DNA of 64,000 nt, from NCBI RefSeq assembly GCF_031877795.1, contig NC_133948.1, positions 10,896,948 through 10,960,947 of the forward strand, in the 5' to 3' direction. Source of the DNA: Strix aluco (taxonomy: Eukaryota > Chordata > Aves > Strigiformes > Strigidae). The number at the start of each line of letters is the position of its first letter. The stretch's first letter is position 1. The position numbers and the translations under genes are program-made. Positions 50,835-64,000 of this stretch are shown here, in pieces. The notes beneath the pieces are model-generated. The model searched no databases. It was not told the origin of the DNA and saw only the letters and a list, made by a program, of their open reading frames with translations.

Positions 50835-53800
50835 GTTGGGCATCTTCCCCTCTCCACACAGTAACACAACTCTTAGGTGCCCATAAAAAAATTCTGCAGT
50901 TTAAGCTTGCAGACACTATAAAACAAACTGTATCTGGGTGGTAGTCAAGCAGTCATGAGATTTACTCCTGGCCATCAACTGGCTGCTGATTTGACTTGGG
51001 ATGCTTTTGCCCAACCATCTACCACTCTTGATTTGGAAAACTGGCATTCACTATCTATCTACCTACCAGAAGAAGAGAGAGCTTCACTGAGCTGGCAAAG
51101 TGCTATATAAATGAACTGAGGATTTCTGAATTATGGACGTTTATTCTTCAATGACACTGGGGGCAGACTGGCTTGTGTATGTTAACCTGCCCACAACAGG
51201 TCCTGTGTCCCCACACCTCACTGATTCCAAAAAGACTGACAAGATGCTGCCTACATCCAGGATGAAATCTTATGCTTCTTTTTACCACCATGCCCTCTTC
51301 CCCCACTGCCTCTGTGGCAGTGCTTCTATAGAGCTTGCAGCTTCCCTAACAATGTTGTAAAGGGGAATTTCTAATGCCTGCATTGCCTGTTTGAAAATAA
51401 GAACAGCATGAGACCAAAAGGAACACAGATATAACATTGATCTTCTTCCATGCTGTTCTTTTTCCAGTTTGCACAGATTTCACAACATGGTGCAATCGCA
51501 AGTGGTAGTACTTCTGAACTGTGCTGAATAGACATTAAAGCCATGGAGTAGCTAACTAAATAGACATATGGAAAAATACATGTCAGGATCAGTGTTCACT
51601 ATTGGCACTGTACCAGATCAATAGTGTATTCTGCTGTGGTAACTTCCCCTTTCATTTGTCAGTTCCTTCTCTCTGATTTTCTCTCCTCTTTCTCTTTTTC
51701 CTATCTTCTTCTCAGGAGTCCCAACCTTTCTGCACATACAGAAGAGAGAATTTTCTGTTGTAATTTTGGTCAGTGTCACTTTGTCTTTGCTGATCCTTTT
51801 GTAGGAACCAGTCTCAGCAGAAGTACAGCTGGAACATCGCAGGGGGACTGTTCATTTCTGTCACACAGCACCATCTTAGGTTTAAAAGCATGAGCCTTGG
51901 ATCCCTCTGTCCCTCTCTTATGAAGTCCAGCCATGCTCACTCTGATGTAGCTCCAGTGTCTCCTGCAAGAAGTCAGTCCTTCACGGGCAGTCTTGCTGGG
52001 CACCTTCACTATTTCATGGCTCAAGGAACCTTTCCATCTCAAGCATTCATCCTCCCAGGGGCTGCACAAATCCAATGTGCCAAACCTCAGGAGGCCTTTT
52101 CTCCCAAATGCTTACTATCGCTGCATCTCTTGCAGTTACTGATAAACCAGGCAGTAGATGATTAAACCACCAATATTAATGTTTGCATGTTGTTTTAACC
52201 CCATGCCAAGGCCTCTCTTTCTCACACTTTTGCAAGCAACATCTCAAATTATTTTGACTATGCACCCTGCCTATCTTTTACTCAAAAGGAGAAATAAAAC
52301 AAGTAAGCTAGCCTTTTATCTTTTATCTTTGTCATCTTTGTACTGCTGCTTCAGTGTCATTGCCATCACTGACACCTTCAAGAAGAAGTTGGAAATTTAG
52401 GTGCCATGTAGTCTTACTTATTTCAGTACAGGTGCATGCATCAGGGCCAAAATCACTGTTATGAGGCTGCAGCTGACATCCAACAGAAGTGAACACAAGC
52501 AGTGGCATCACCATTAGTGTGTCAGGGTTATGCTTGCATCTGTTCAAAGGATGTTACGTTCTGTAAATGTTATGGCTTCAGTAGCAGTTGCTGTTGTCAG
52601 CAGAGCTAATAAAACTGGCTAGAAGGCAGAGCACAGCCTCTTCGAGTGACTGCCTGCTAGAGCCTTTTCATCCTGCATTTTTGTCTCTTTTCTTGGGCCT
52701 GCCTGGACATACTGGGGCTAGAATAGCTGTACCTATAGTGAAAAGAGAAAGGAAAAAGCTTCATGTGAATTCCCTCATCTTCCTCAGGAAATTCACCCAT
52801 CATTAACACCTCTATTTTCACTTCTCTATGGGATGATACCTGTATCTCTTGTTTTTCTGGACCACAGCTGACTTGCATCAGATGATGACCAGGACTGAAA
52901 CTAAAATGATAGCAGTTTCTTTCTGTTAAAAGCATGTGAAAAGCTTTTTAAAAGACGCTTTCTATTTCTAACTCATTCTTGAAAAGAAGTATTTTCTCAA
53001 CAGTCAGCAAAAAGGACAGGTCACTGGTGGAAATGTACCCCATTCGCTTGCTTACCAGTCCTGACGTTAGAGGTGCAGGCAAACCTCTTTCTCCCAAGTA
53101 CTGTTTCTAGCAGAAGCCACGTAAAGCTACAGTTTGAGCTTCACCTCACAAGAGAAGAGCCTCTGGGAACCAAAGGTGACTTTTCAATGGCTGCAACACT
53201 GATTTTGGAGTTGTTCTGTGTCAAAAATGAAACCTGAGGGATTAAGATCCCAGTTGTCCCATCCTAACTCATTAGGGAATATATTCCTTCTTTGATTACT
53301 CTCATGAGTAAGTGGGTCGCAGTTACTGGCTATTTCAAGCAGAGTCTTCAGGACCAGATGTTTTATTCCAAAAGCCTCTGCCAGGGCACAGTATCTCTTA
53401 GCACCTTTTCACCACACCTGGCCGACAAACATCCCCATAAACAAGAGACAAGAAATACTCTTCCTCAGTACAGTCTAACTGATACAGAAAGCCAGAACAG
53501 CAGAATTAGGCTTTGAAATTTGCCTATTTTTCATCTATAAATTCTATACCAATTAATCTGAAACATAACACCAGACACTTTACTTAATAATACCTAAACC
53601 TTGTACCAGCTGCTTTTTGCTTTGTGCAGATTATGGCAGATATACTCATTGGTCTGTATTTTAGAAGTAAAGTAAAATTACTCTTCCTAGAAAACAGTTT
53701 AGATTTTTTTGCCTGAACTGTTCTCCTTTCCCTTTCCAAAGCCCTTGCTACCCCCCAGGTGCAAACTTCCTCTGCTTTGAAACTTTCCCCCTGCACACTG

Positions 53801-54016
53801 GACTAGATGCAATTATTTCCTGAAATATTTAATCCGGCAGTGTTAACTTTGGCCAGTTGAAGTAAATATAAGTGAGTGAAGATGAAATAGTAAAAATTTA
53901 ACTTTGGTCCCTGAAGCCAAATGCCCACTGCCATACCAGCAGGCAGGAGACAGAGACACAGAAGCCTGTGATGACAAAGACACATCACACACTGAACAAC
54001 CAGCCCCTAGCCAGAG
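50835..54016. other. Spacer between pseudogene and copy 5
   Basis: No gene recognised and no convincing exons 8-12 of the decayed copy. A short stretch near 52,355 reading ITDTFKKK recalls the exon 12 segment ITEEFKK but has no flanking similarity. The promoter of copy 5 should be near the end; a TATA-like AAATATAAG lies about 150 bases upstream of its start codon. Confidence 0.5.
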
Positions 54017-57000
54017 ATGACCGGCTTCCTATCAGACCTGGTGAGTACTTGGTGGGGTAGTTACATCTGTGACATTTTTGTGCACTACTAGTGTTTCAAA
54101 GAAAACAAGATCAGTATCTCAGTAAAAACAAGGTTTCTATTCATTAAAAGCATCTCAGAACTTGTTCTGCCCACCATTTTGAGATATTACAGATGTTTGC
54201 ACTTCATATGCTCAGCCATCCATCTTTGTCATATTTTTATCAATACATTAATGTTTCTTAAATATTTTTATTTACTGAAAAATATTTGCTTACCCTCATA
54301 CATAATTTGCTTTGCTTACCTGCTAAAAAAAGAGTTTTGTTAAATATATCGCTAATTATTTAGTGCAAGAGATGGCAGGCAGAGGTTTTGAAAGGCAGGG
54401 AACAGGACTGGATGTTGGCAGCTGTGGCATCTTGACAGGGATGTTTGTGGGAGCCTGCAGCATTTATATCCTGGCTATGGCTGAGTCTCGAACCCTCACA
54501 CATCAGTGAGGCACCTCCAGTTAGGAGAATGTCTCTTAGAGAAAGAGCTCCCAGCTCCTGCTGGGCACACTTAACCTCTCACCCAGGAAAGAGGAATATG
54601 GCAGGGCACCTCTGAAAGGCTGGCAATTTTTCATTCATTCACTGCATATTCACTATGTCCTGCTGCAAAAGCTGTTGTAGTGTAAACCTAAGTACTCTGC
54701 TGGTTGTGTATTTTTGGATCTGTAACCAACTAGAAAAAAAGTGGGATGCCTATTCCCAAAGCTCCCAAGAGATTAAGATGACCATGCTGCTTGAGACAAG
54801 GAGGAGGGGCAAGAGTTCAGAACTGATGATGGTAACAAGAGGTAGAAAAGACACTTTCCTCCTACAGCACAGCTTGAGCGGAACCAGTGTGGAAGGGAAA
54901 TTCTGCCCGGAGACTTTTCCTTGCTGTTCACTCCTCTCCATCTAGGTAAAAAACCCCATGGATTTCCAAGGCTGCCACACTGACAGAAACCTGAGTGGAA
55001 AAACATGCTACAAGCAACATCAGACTTCTTTTTTAATTTTTATCTGCTGTGGGCAATTTCAGGAGGCTTTGCCACAAAACCTGAGTTGAGGGATCACTGC
55101 CCACTATTCAAGGGCCTGAAGGGTAGCTAGCACAGCAGCTGCTCTCTCAGATAAGATAGGAAAGGTCTGGGTACAGAGGACCTGGTCACTACTGTGCTCA
55201 CAGGTCTGAGCTGCAGATAGCCTGGCCACTGTCCAGATAGCAGAAAGTAAGACCTCCCTCCTCAAAACCACTCTCGCATGTATTAGCCCTGGATTAGTCA
55301 ACAGCTTGCTACCCTGTTGACTAATTATCAAGGAGGTGAGGGAAATGTAGTGGTTTTCACAGATAAAGGATTCATTTCCTTGAGTTGGATGTAGGGAAAT
55401 CACAGGAGGATATACACTTCACACCAGGGCAAGCAAAGGGAACATGCCTATCTGCAAACCTCTTGAACAAATGAGATGTTTCTGGAGAATGAAAGACATA
55501 ATCCAACAACAGCCTGATGTGGTTACAAGCTTAAGAAGATTTTGTTTTACCTCTGCAGGTACAGTACCGGGAACTCTTTCAAATGATCACTGTCCTGGGG
55601 ATCGGTGGAACATTCCAAATTGGCTTTCAAATTTCTTCCATCACCTACATGTCTCAGGTAGGCAAAGACACACAAGGCACACTAGTTAACAGTGGCACTG
55701 AGTCTACATTTTTGCTTGAGGATGCTCCTTTCTGGCAGTCAGCAAGGGTTTAATCACAGTATTCCTCTCTCATAATTCTTTCCCATTACTATGCTATCAT
55801 GTAAAGCGGAACGTGTCAAAGTGTTGAAAATAGAAGAAAAGAGAGACCTGCAAGTCGTTGTTTATAGAACTGTTCCTCAGAAGATACACACTGACTGGGG
55901 TGGCACCTGTCTCCCCTATAAACCTACAGTACATGTGCCTACTTCAGTGGTCTTGTTTGACTCTATTCTTCACTACAAGTCTGTGCCTCTGTTCCTCAGA
56001 TCTCAAGGACAAAAAACCAAAGAATGAACTTCTAATGGCAAAATGAACACACCATACTCTATTACATTATGTCTATTAGCTAATGCACACTTTTAGAGTC
56101 TATATGAACTAGTGACTTTACCTGAAGCACAAAATTATGTTCTAAATATAATAAAATCCATGAGCTGGAGTCACAGTTATTGCTACTGAAAATTCTTTTT
56201 TCTGTCTCAGCATGTTAAGGCTTTCATTAATGAAACTTGGCTGGAGAGATATGGCTACCCCATCCATCAGGAAAACCTCTTGTTCCTATGGTCTATCACT
56301 GTGTCCATCTTTGGTATAGGAGGTCTCTTGGGTTCTTCAGGAAGTAGATACCTGACTGTCAAGTATGGCAAGTATGTATGTTTAAAGACAATTTGTCAAT
56401 TGAATCTTAGCTTAAGGAAGTGACAGTTGAGGTTTTAAATGTGAGACAGACTTAGGCTTAGTCATGGCTGTAATGCAGCCAGTTTAGCAGTAGTGTCAAC
56501 AGATTTTGCTGCTTCTTGCTCTTGTCCTGTGGCACAGGCTAATCAACTGTGCTGCCAGCCTGCCACAACAGGCTGGGTTAGTCTTGGCAAGGAGGGAAGG
56601 TAGCCCCCCAGATGAAGACAGAATGTGTTTCTTGGAGGTGCTACTCAAAGTATAGCAGCTTTGAGATGCACCTATGCTACATCAATGTGTTTCATGATGG
56701 TTTTTCAAGTGCAGAAAAGCTTTAAGACTTTTCTCCACTATGAAACACAGAAGTATTCTCAAACTCCCAGGTCTAGCCATGTGCCAAGGCTCACTGTGTG
56801 TCCAGAGTATCCAGTCCCAACAGTGTGGAAGGGCTACTTTTGTCCTGGACCACATATGTATAATTTCACAAAACTAGAAAGACAATTTCACCCAAGACAT
56901 CCTACATGCCAGGAACATAAGTGCCGTTTCCCTTCTGATTTACAAAAACTCTTTTTACTTTCTTGAACTTACAGAAAGAAATGTCTCCTGTGCAACAATC

Positions 57001-60000
57001 TGCTCATGATAGTGGCAGCATCCATCATGGGCTGCAGTAAAATAGCCCAGTCCTTTGAGATGATTCTAATTGGACGCTTCATGTGTGGAATAAGTGCAGG
57101 TAAGTGATTTCTCCCATAGGTCAGCAGGCTCTCCCAAAATTTTATATCTTTATTCAAAGTAAATAATAACCCTCCACTTAGAAAATAAAATATTAAAGTC
57201 AGTGATCCCTTGTCAGAAGTTCTTCCATAACACCCAGCAATAAAGAACATAATTACCACTAATTTCACTGATACTAAATGAAATTCAGCTTTCCCAAGTG
57301 CATAAATATTCAGAGCTGTCAGGAATATTTTGATACAATATGAAACAAATTTTTATTCTGATGGAAAAATATGTTTAATATTATCTTAATTTTGGTTAAC
57401 AATACTGGAAATTATATGGTATAAGGTTTAAAGCTAGTATTCTCATAAGACTCCAAAGAACCAGGCTGTTCAAGGCCATGGCCATTTAATTTTTACTCTG
57501 AACATATTTCAGGTATGTTCTACAGGGGCATTCAGCCTGTTTCAAAGCAGTAAGTCCTTCAGGTTAGTACAAAGAGATGGACATAAGCAAACAAAATCAC
57601 TCCTGGCAAGTAGACCGCATGCACTGAAAACATCCTGTGCTGGTATCAGTATGCCTTGTATTTGACTCCTACACAAAAAGTTGTATTTCCATTCAGTTTG
57701 GATATTCACCGGGATGCCTATTTTAACTTACTTCATTAGAAATTAACATCTATTTTTCAAATAGACAGATTTTGTACATTGCTTCTCTGACATACAGTTG
57801 TATTGAAGAACAACAGTTGTATTTTGAGAACTACCCACGCACTCGCCGTGTTATGATTTAGAAACTGTATTGTGACTCATGCAAAGACCTAATTTTTGCT
57901 AAAGAGATTGTGTATCTCCATTGCTTTGCCATCACATAAAGCCAGGAGAAGAGCATGTTGCTTTCAAAACAGATAAAAGGGGCTGTGACCACCACACCAG
58001 GAAAAAGCTCTTGTTCCCAGACTAGTTTTCAGAATATCTGAGTTACTAAGTACTTCACTAATAGCTGGAAACATCAGCTCTGCCTGAAATCATCAAAATT
58101 GTTTCTGGACAGTGGAAAAGAAATACTTGTGGCTCCCCCCAAATCATGTACAAATCAACATTGAATATAGCACTGTATGCTTTAATCTTCCATGGACCTA
58201 CCATACAGCTCTTCTACAGCATCATGTCAGAAAAGGTTGAGATTATGTGAGTTAACTAAAAGCAAATTAAATATTACTACAGGGTGTTTGGTTATTCAGC
58301 ACTTGCATACTCTGTCCTTTAAAATATTCTAAGGCTCACAAGAGATACTATGATTCCCTCCAAAGGGAAAACTACATTTCTTAAGATCAGGAAACTCCAC
58401 TGTGCAAAAAGGACAGGAACCAAATACTTTTGTAAACAGGATTAGAAGATCTAATACTGAAAAATCTCATACATGGGTTGAGGTATAAAAAACAATTTGG
58501 TGCATGAGGCAGCTATATTCCATAATGCTTAATTATTTACTCGCATTTTTATTTCCAATGGTTATGAATGTCTTCTTTCTTCCCTCCCATAATTCTCTCC
58601 TCACCTCAAGGTCTTTGTGTTCCTCTACATCATCAATATGTTGGGGAAATTTCCCCTAGGAAGCTACGTGGATTTGCAAACTCTACTTCCTCTTTCTTTT
58701 GGTCACTGGGAAAAGTCGTTGGGCAAATTTCAGGACAAAGGTATAATACAATTGATTTCCCATCCAATTAATTTCTGAATCTCCTCTACCTTTAGCTTCC
58801 TTCTCTGCTTTTCCATCCATTCCTTTCTCTCCTCAAAACCAACACAAAGTCCTTTTACTCTACACACACATTTTATCCCCACCAGGGAGCTGCTGGGCAG
58901 CCAGTCCCTGTGGCCCATGTTGATGGCCTCCTGTGGACTTCCAGCACTGGTCCAGCTGGTCACTCTGCCCTTCTTCCCCGAGTCCCCACCGTATCTCCTC
59001 ATGCATAAAGGAGACCAGGAAGGCTGCAAAAAAGGTAACCGAGGACCCCAGGTTCCTGTTCCTCACTTTCAATTGGTTTGTGATGTTTGTTCTCCCCATA
59101 TGGAAAAAAATAAGCAGGACAAAGTTTCCCCATGCTCGTTTCTAAGATGACTCTGTGAATACCTACTGAGTATATTTTTGTTGTAGTCCCCACATAGAAC
59201 ATGAAACTACATCTCTCTACAGTTCTGTTACAAATACCTTTTGCATTCAGCTGACACCATCTCAGTGGTCAGTCTGGTGATAAATGATAAATGGCTGTTT
59301 GCACTGCAGGGCTCCATAGGGCACCCCTCAGCTCTAGTTGTTGTCTGTGTACCCTGCTCATACCCTGAGAGGAGGGAGAAAAGTGGACCCATGGTCAGGG
59401 AGGGCGTCATTGTGCACCTCACTCGGTCCCTCTGTCAGAACAAGTCCCTCTGTGCAGGAGGGGACCAGGGCTCTGGAACACACTGTAGGACATCTCTGCC
59501 TCACACCACAGCCACAGCCCATGCCTGCTGGGCTGCCAGACAGTTGCATCACCTACTCAACAAACGCCTTAGGCAACAAACAACAGAGACGAATTAACAT
59601 GGCAGGTCTCGCTCTCCTTCTCCTCCACAGCCATAAGGCAGCTTTGGGGTGAAGGCCATCACCAAGCAGAGATTGATGACATCATGAAAGAGAAGGCAAC
59701 AATGAAAAACACCAAGATCTTGAGTGTCCTGGAGCTAATGAAAGAACCAGCTTTCCGTTGGCAGCTGTACATGATAGTTATTCTGACCGCCACAGTTCAG
59801 CTATGTGGCATCAATGCAGTTGAGTGTATTTCCCCCTTAAAGTCTCAGAACACTTATTGACAACCTTAAAGGAGACATCATGGCTCCCAGGAGCTCCCTC
59901 CTTTTTTCTCAGGCTTCTCAGGTCACAACTTGTTGTCTGCCAGCCCTCCTACAGGAGCAGCAGCAGCAGCAGTCTGCAAAGCTTGGCCAGGCTCTTCATG

Positions 60001-63000
60001 TGACATCCCTTTGCCCAGCTCTTGGTCCTTGCTGGAGTTACCTTCCTCAGTAGTCAGTCTTATTTAACAGACATTTTTGGAAGCTGTTACAAGGCCCCAG
60101 AATGCACTCTTACAAATGAGCCCACCCTACACTGGCAAAAGCTGCAATGTAGTTTTACGTTACTGCTCTCTGCAACTGCTGCTATTTGGCCCCCAGCTAT
60201 TATCATCCTAGGATGTTGGGATGACAGTATGCTCACTCTACCTTTAAAGCTAGTCAACAAGCATGCTTACTGTTCTGGCAGCTTCTGCATTTCTCCGCTC
60301 TTCCTCAAGCAACACTGTTCTGGGATCGTTTTGAAGCCACAGCTTTGCCATTGCCTGCATGATTTTTCTACCTCTAACATCAGTATGCAGCAACATCTGT
60401 AAAGGAAATACACAGCTGAGTCTAACAGCTTAAACTGTAATCTTTATCATCTCAGCATATCTCCAAACAGTAGCAGAGATACTTGAAAAGATGCTTGTTT
60501 TACCCCCTCACAATGCCATAACCCACACTCTTCTTTCTTGAGAAAGAACAGTATATCCCACAATGATGTTTTGGGACGGGCTCCACAAGTGATGATATAC
60601 CTGGCTGTTTCTGAAAGCGTCTAAAGCAGGACTCTGCAAACCTAATTACGTTGCAGCAGCTGGAGGTCCTTTTATCCCAGCATTTTATCTTTTATCTAAT
60701 TAATTAATTAATTACATTTTACTATGTTTTTGTCTGCCAGTAAAGTGAATACTATGAAAAAGAGTGCAGAATTCTAGCTCACTCCAAAGCTGAGCTGCAT
60801 GTTTCTTGCTTAGTAGCTCCTATCCAGGGCACTGTCACACAGGTACGGGCAAGAAATCAGTTATTTTTTTCTCTTACTGTTTTATGGGGTTTTTTCCAGA
60901 TTTATTTTTATACTTTTGAAGTCCTCCAGGCAGCTGGCTTTGATGAAAGAATGATCTACTACATGACCCTCTCTGTTGGACTCTCTGAACTCATAGCTAC
61001 TGTAGTCTGTGTAAGTCCCATTACTATGGGAATGGGTCAGAATTTGCTCTTCTGGCACTGACACCAGTGTGATTTCTGTCCTTCAGATCTCCATCATTGA
61101 GCGACTGGGCAGGAAAGTGCTCCTAAAAGGAGGCTATTGGATCATGGGTTCACTGCTAGCCTGTATCACTGTGACTCTCTCCCTCCAGGTAAGGAAATTC
61201 TTTTCATGGCAGGTTTCTCTATCTATTCTATTGATAACCTCTGCTCACAGGCAGGACCAAGCTGCTGAGAAAGGAAAGAGAGGCTTAGAAGTACCAAAAT
61301 AACCTCTGTGTTAACAGCTTACCTTCTGAGAGGGGAATATCCTAAAGATCAAGCTTGTCTATACATAGGATTAAACCCACTCTCAGCAAGCACTCTCCTG
61401 TATTCCTGCCTTCCTTTCAACATGATCCCATGAGCTCAGCAAGGAGCAAATAAAGCACTGGGAGAATAGGACTGAGTCCTCATTTCATCAGACTGCAAGC
61501 ACCAAACACTGGCCAGCATAGATCAAAATACAGTCCTAGGAACAGGACCCTTTCTATTCATGCAGTTTTTAACAAGTCTCAACAAAAACCCAGACTCTTG
61601 CATCGCTTAATTTGAAATTAATTTTGCTGCAGAAAATACTGGGAATGCATATATCTGTTCACAGGCTGGAGACCAGTTCACTTCTATAACAATGTGTCAT
61701 TGCTGTAGCTTCTTCAGAAGCAAGTCTCCTGGGTTACCAGTATTCATCCAAGAGCTACTCTATAGCCACTACTGTAAAATTAGCCTTGAAGCAAGGTGGC
61801 AGCAGACTTCCATTTTTGTTTCTTTCATGAAGGATCTCAAACACAGGAGGGCGAAATCTTTTTTCCTAAAGCATCTAGTCTTGTATCTTCTTGACTAAGA
61901 TCTAGGAAAGTTCCTTTTCAGTATCAGTTACTGAACCTACCACTTAACAAAAGTGAGGAAAGGTATGATTTGGCCTTCCCATTTCTCTAAGGGTTGGGGG
62001 AAGCACCGTGGGGTCAAGAAGAAAGGAGGACAGGGCACAAAAGTACTATTCAGACTTCCTTTAATTGAAGGATTCTAAACTTGACAGCTGCTCTGCACTA
62101 GCAAACCTGCTTCTCCACTCACCGAACAAAAACCTCACTGCTTCCTCCACAGGAAAAAATACTTACATTTCTCTGCCAGTTCCCCCACACTGTATATTTT
62201 TTTCTTGAGGTGACAGTGTTGGAAAACAAGCAGCATTTCTAACCTCTGGTTATCAACGGTTTTCACCCAGAAGTTCATTATGTTTTTTTTCCCAGGGCTG
62301 GTATTTCTGGATGCCATACTGCAGCCTTTGTCTGATTGTCTTGTTTGCAGTTGTTTTTGGAGTTGGGCCAGGTGAGTACTTCATTCAAAAGAAATAAAGG
62401 AATCTAATCATGTGAGTTTATTAATATGACTAGGAAAATACTGCATAATATTGCATAACATTTAGCATAAGTAAATTAATTTAACCTAATCTTGTAGTCA
62501 TTTAAACATTGTGGGCCCAATCATTGGCCAGAAACTTCAGTGCCATCAGGTTTGGGTTTTGTTAACAAGAAGAAAGGAAGAGAGGAAAAAGTACTCACTG
62601 GAAAAATACAGCAAAAATAGAGCAAAAGCAGATGGGTAAAATATTTTTTTAAAATACTAAGAAAAAAGAAAGAAAAATTAAAGCAAGAGTCCTTTTAAAT
62701 TCAGTGTTGTATAATGTTACATTTCATCCCACATAGACAGCAGTGCAGAAGACCTACTTTGGAGTAATTCTTTTCCTAGCATATACTACCTGCTCTTCTT
62801 TAATTATTTTTTTTAAAGCCTACTCATTTTTAAAATATTTGCTTTCACATATGGCAGGGCTGATTTATTTTCCTAACTCAAAGCTGTCAAAGTTCTCTGA
62901 CTTCAAAACATAATTGAAATGCCCAGGAAGTGAATCCAAGAAGATCACTCATTGGTGATCTAGCAATATCATGCTGGAAATTCTTGTTAGTAATAATAAT

Positions 63001-63967
63001 TGTTATTCCAACCTTACACAGCTCCTTTCATGAGATGTTACATGTTCTCAAGTGTTAACTACTTAATTCTTTAATCTCCCCGATAAATGTATTTGAAAAA
63101 TTTACTATTTTAATAAGCTGATGTCTAGCAGTTTATAAGATGCCACAAACATTTTCTTTTCTAATAAACAGTGACATACTCAAGCCTTTTGAATGCCAGT
63201 CAATGATAGTAGCATCTATCTGCTGACTGTGTAACAGTAATGCTCAATCCAAATGTTCAAACCAAACACATCAACAAGTAATAGTTCTTATTCTTCTTTC
63301 CTTTCAGCTGGTGCCACAGTTTCCATTAGGGCTGAAATTTTCAAGCTCTCATGCAGACCACCTGCCTTTGTGATCAGCTCAGTTCTCAACTGGCTGGGTG
63401 TCTTTGTGATCGGAACAAGCTTCCCGTTCATTGTGGTGAGTGACTTTCCCTGGGACACTCCCCAGGGGCACTAAGCTTGAGTGGGCCACGGGAGCAGGAA
63501 GAAGACCACCAGGAGATGACAATGCTATGTCAGTCTAGAGTGGCCTTGGCACCTGCTCTCCCCAGTCTACTTTTGCAACTGAAGGGCTCTGGTTTGCCAA
63601 AGATACTTAGACTGAAATTTTTGTCAAAGGTCAAAATGTAAAGAACTCCTTAACAAATACAAAGTACTTTGGGACCCAAAGACAAAAACTGGGCCAAGAA
63701 AATGACAAAAGAAAAGATATGCTCATCTTGCTCTCTTTCTCACTTTGCTCTTCCCTACAGGAAAGACTCAAGCACTTCTGCTTCCTCATCTTTATGGGGG
63801 TACTTTTCACTTCAGGGATAATTATCCACCTGTTCCTTCCAGAAACAAAAGGGAAATCAATTGTGGAAATCACAGAAGAATTCAATAAGCTAAACTTTAA
63901 AAAGAAGTGTATTCCAACATCTCCAATTCATGTCACAGAGGATTACACCTTCTGCACCAGGCTTTAA
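54017..63967 (+). CDS. SLC2A11-like facilitative transporter, copy 5
   Basis: GLUT11-class porter of 499 residues. Exons: 54017-54040, 55559-55657, 56211-56371, 56975-57099, 58611-58740, 58886-59034, 59631-59818, 60900-61010, 61087-61188, 62296-62371, 63308-63435, 63761-63967 (stop TAA). Exon 1 encodes MTGFLSDL before GTGAGT, as in copy 3. It keeps the likely sugar-site residues that copy 3 has lost: Gln28 in helix 1 (GTFQIG), Gln175 in helix 5 (GKVVGQISGQR) and Asn291 in helix 7 (VQLCGINA|IYFYT). NETW at N48, EISPRKLRG, ERLGRK, LNW in helix 10 and PETKGK are present. With copy 3 it shares GKK instead of GR[RK] near residue 95, PESPP instead of PESPR (Pro215) and the GTTGAG donor of exon 7; RPAA is RPPA. 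The C-terminus is YTFCTRL. The frame is open throughout. The poly(A) signal must lie beyond the window. Confidence 0.94.
59956..59972. repeat. Short AGC trinucleotide repeat
   Basis: Nearly six AGC units in intron 7 of copy 5; not coding. Confidence 0.8.
60697..60714. repeat. Short TAAT tetranucleotide repeat
   Basis: About four and a half TAAT units in intron 7 of copy 5. Confidence 0.8.
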
Positions 63968-64000
63968 CCGGCTGTTAGGGGAGTCAGGCTTTCTTAAAGG

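Noticed and set aside
52340-52400. Possible exon 12 remnant of the pseudogene (ITDTFKKK)
   Set aside because: Eight loosely similar residues without the PETKGK motif or an acceptor; may be chance.

Overview
The window is vertebrate genomic DNA, most likely from a bird or other sauropsid. It shows compact intron-split genes, an old CR1 LINE tail and a probable bird-type LTR, with no Alu-like SINEs. Its content is one family: a head-to-tail array, all on the + strand, of four apparently intact facilitative hexose transporter genes of the GLUT11 class (SLC2A11 and SLC2A11-like) and one decayed copy. No RNA gene, CRISPR array or bacterial-type feature was seen.

Layout. 1-320 is a CpG-rich segment that could be a promoter or first exon. 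About 400-12,200 holds no gene I can support, apart from a possible 6-codon first exon of copy 1 at 8985 and a CR1 fragment near 11,000. Copy 1 (12,223-20,407) reads as the clear SLC2A11 orthologue. Copy 2 is at 25,165-34,933. Copy 3 is at 38,190-47,318. Copy 4 is a pseudogene at 49,006-50,834 in which only exons 1, 2 and 7 can be recognised. Copy 5 is at 54,017-63,967, ending 33 bases before the window ends.

The four intact copies share one gene structure. A tiny first exon (seen in copies 3, 5 and the pseudogene) is followed by exons of exactly 99, 161, 125, 130, 149, 188, 111, 102, 76 and 128 nt, then a last coding exon of 201 or 207 nt, with identical splice phases. The open frames, conserved splice sites and full transporter motifs argue that all four make protein. 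Copies 3, 4 and 5 form a subgroup: they share the exon 1 type and an odd exon 7 donor that begins GTTG, and copies 3 and 5 share PESPP for PESPR and GKK for GR[RK].

The paralogues differ in their likely sugar-contact residues. Copy 1 is conventional for GLUT11. Copy 2 has Phe at the usual TM5 Gln and lacks the loop-1 N-glycosylation site. Copy 3 changes TM1, TM5 (Gln to Arg) and TM7 positions together, so it may carry something other than hexose or not transport at all. Copy 5 keeps the usual Gln and Asn. All four end in Thr-X-Leu, a class I PDZ-ligand pattern. From the literature, a bird gene named SLC2A11B is linked to iris colour in pigeons and the fish gene to pigment cells; one of these copies is probably that gene, but I cannot tell which from sequence alone.
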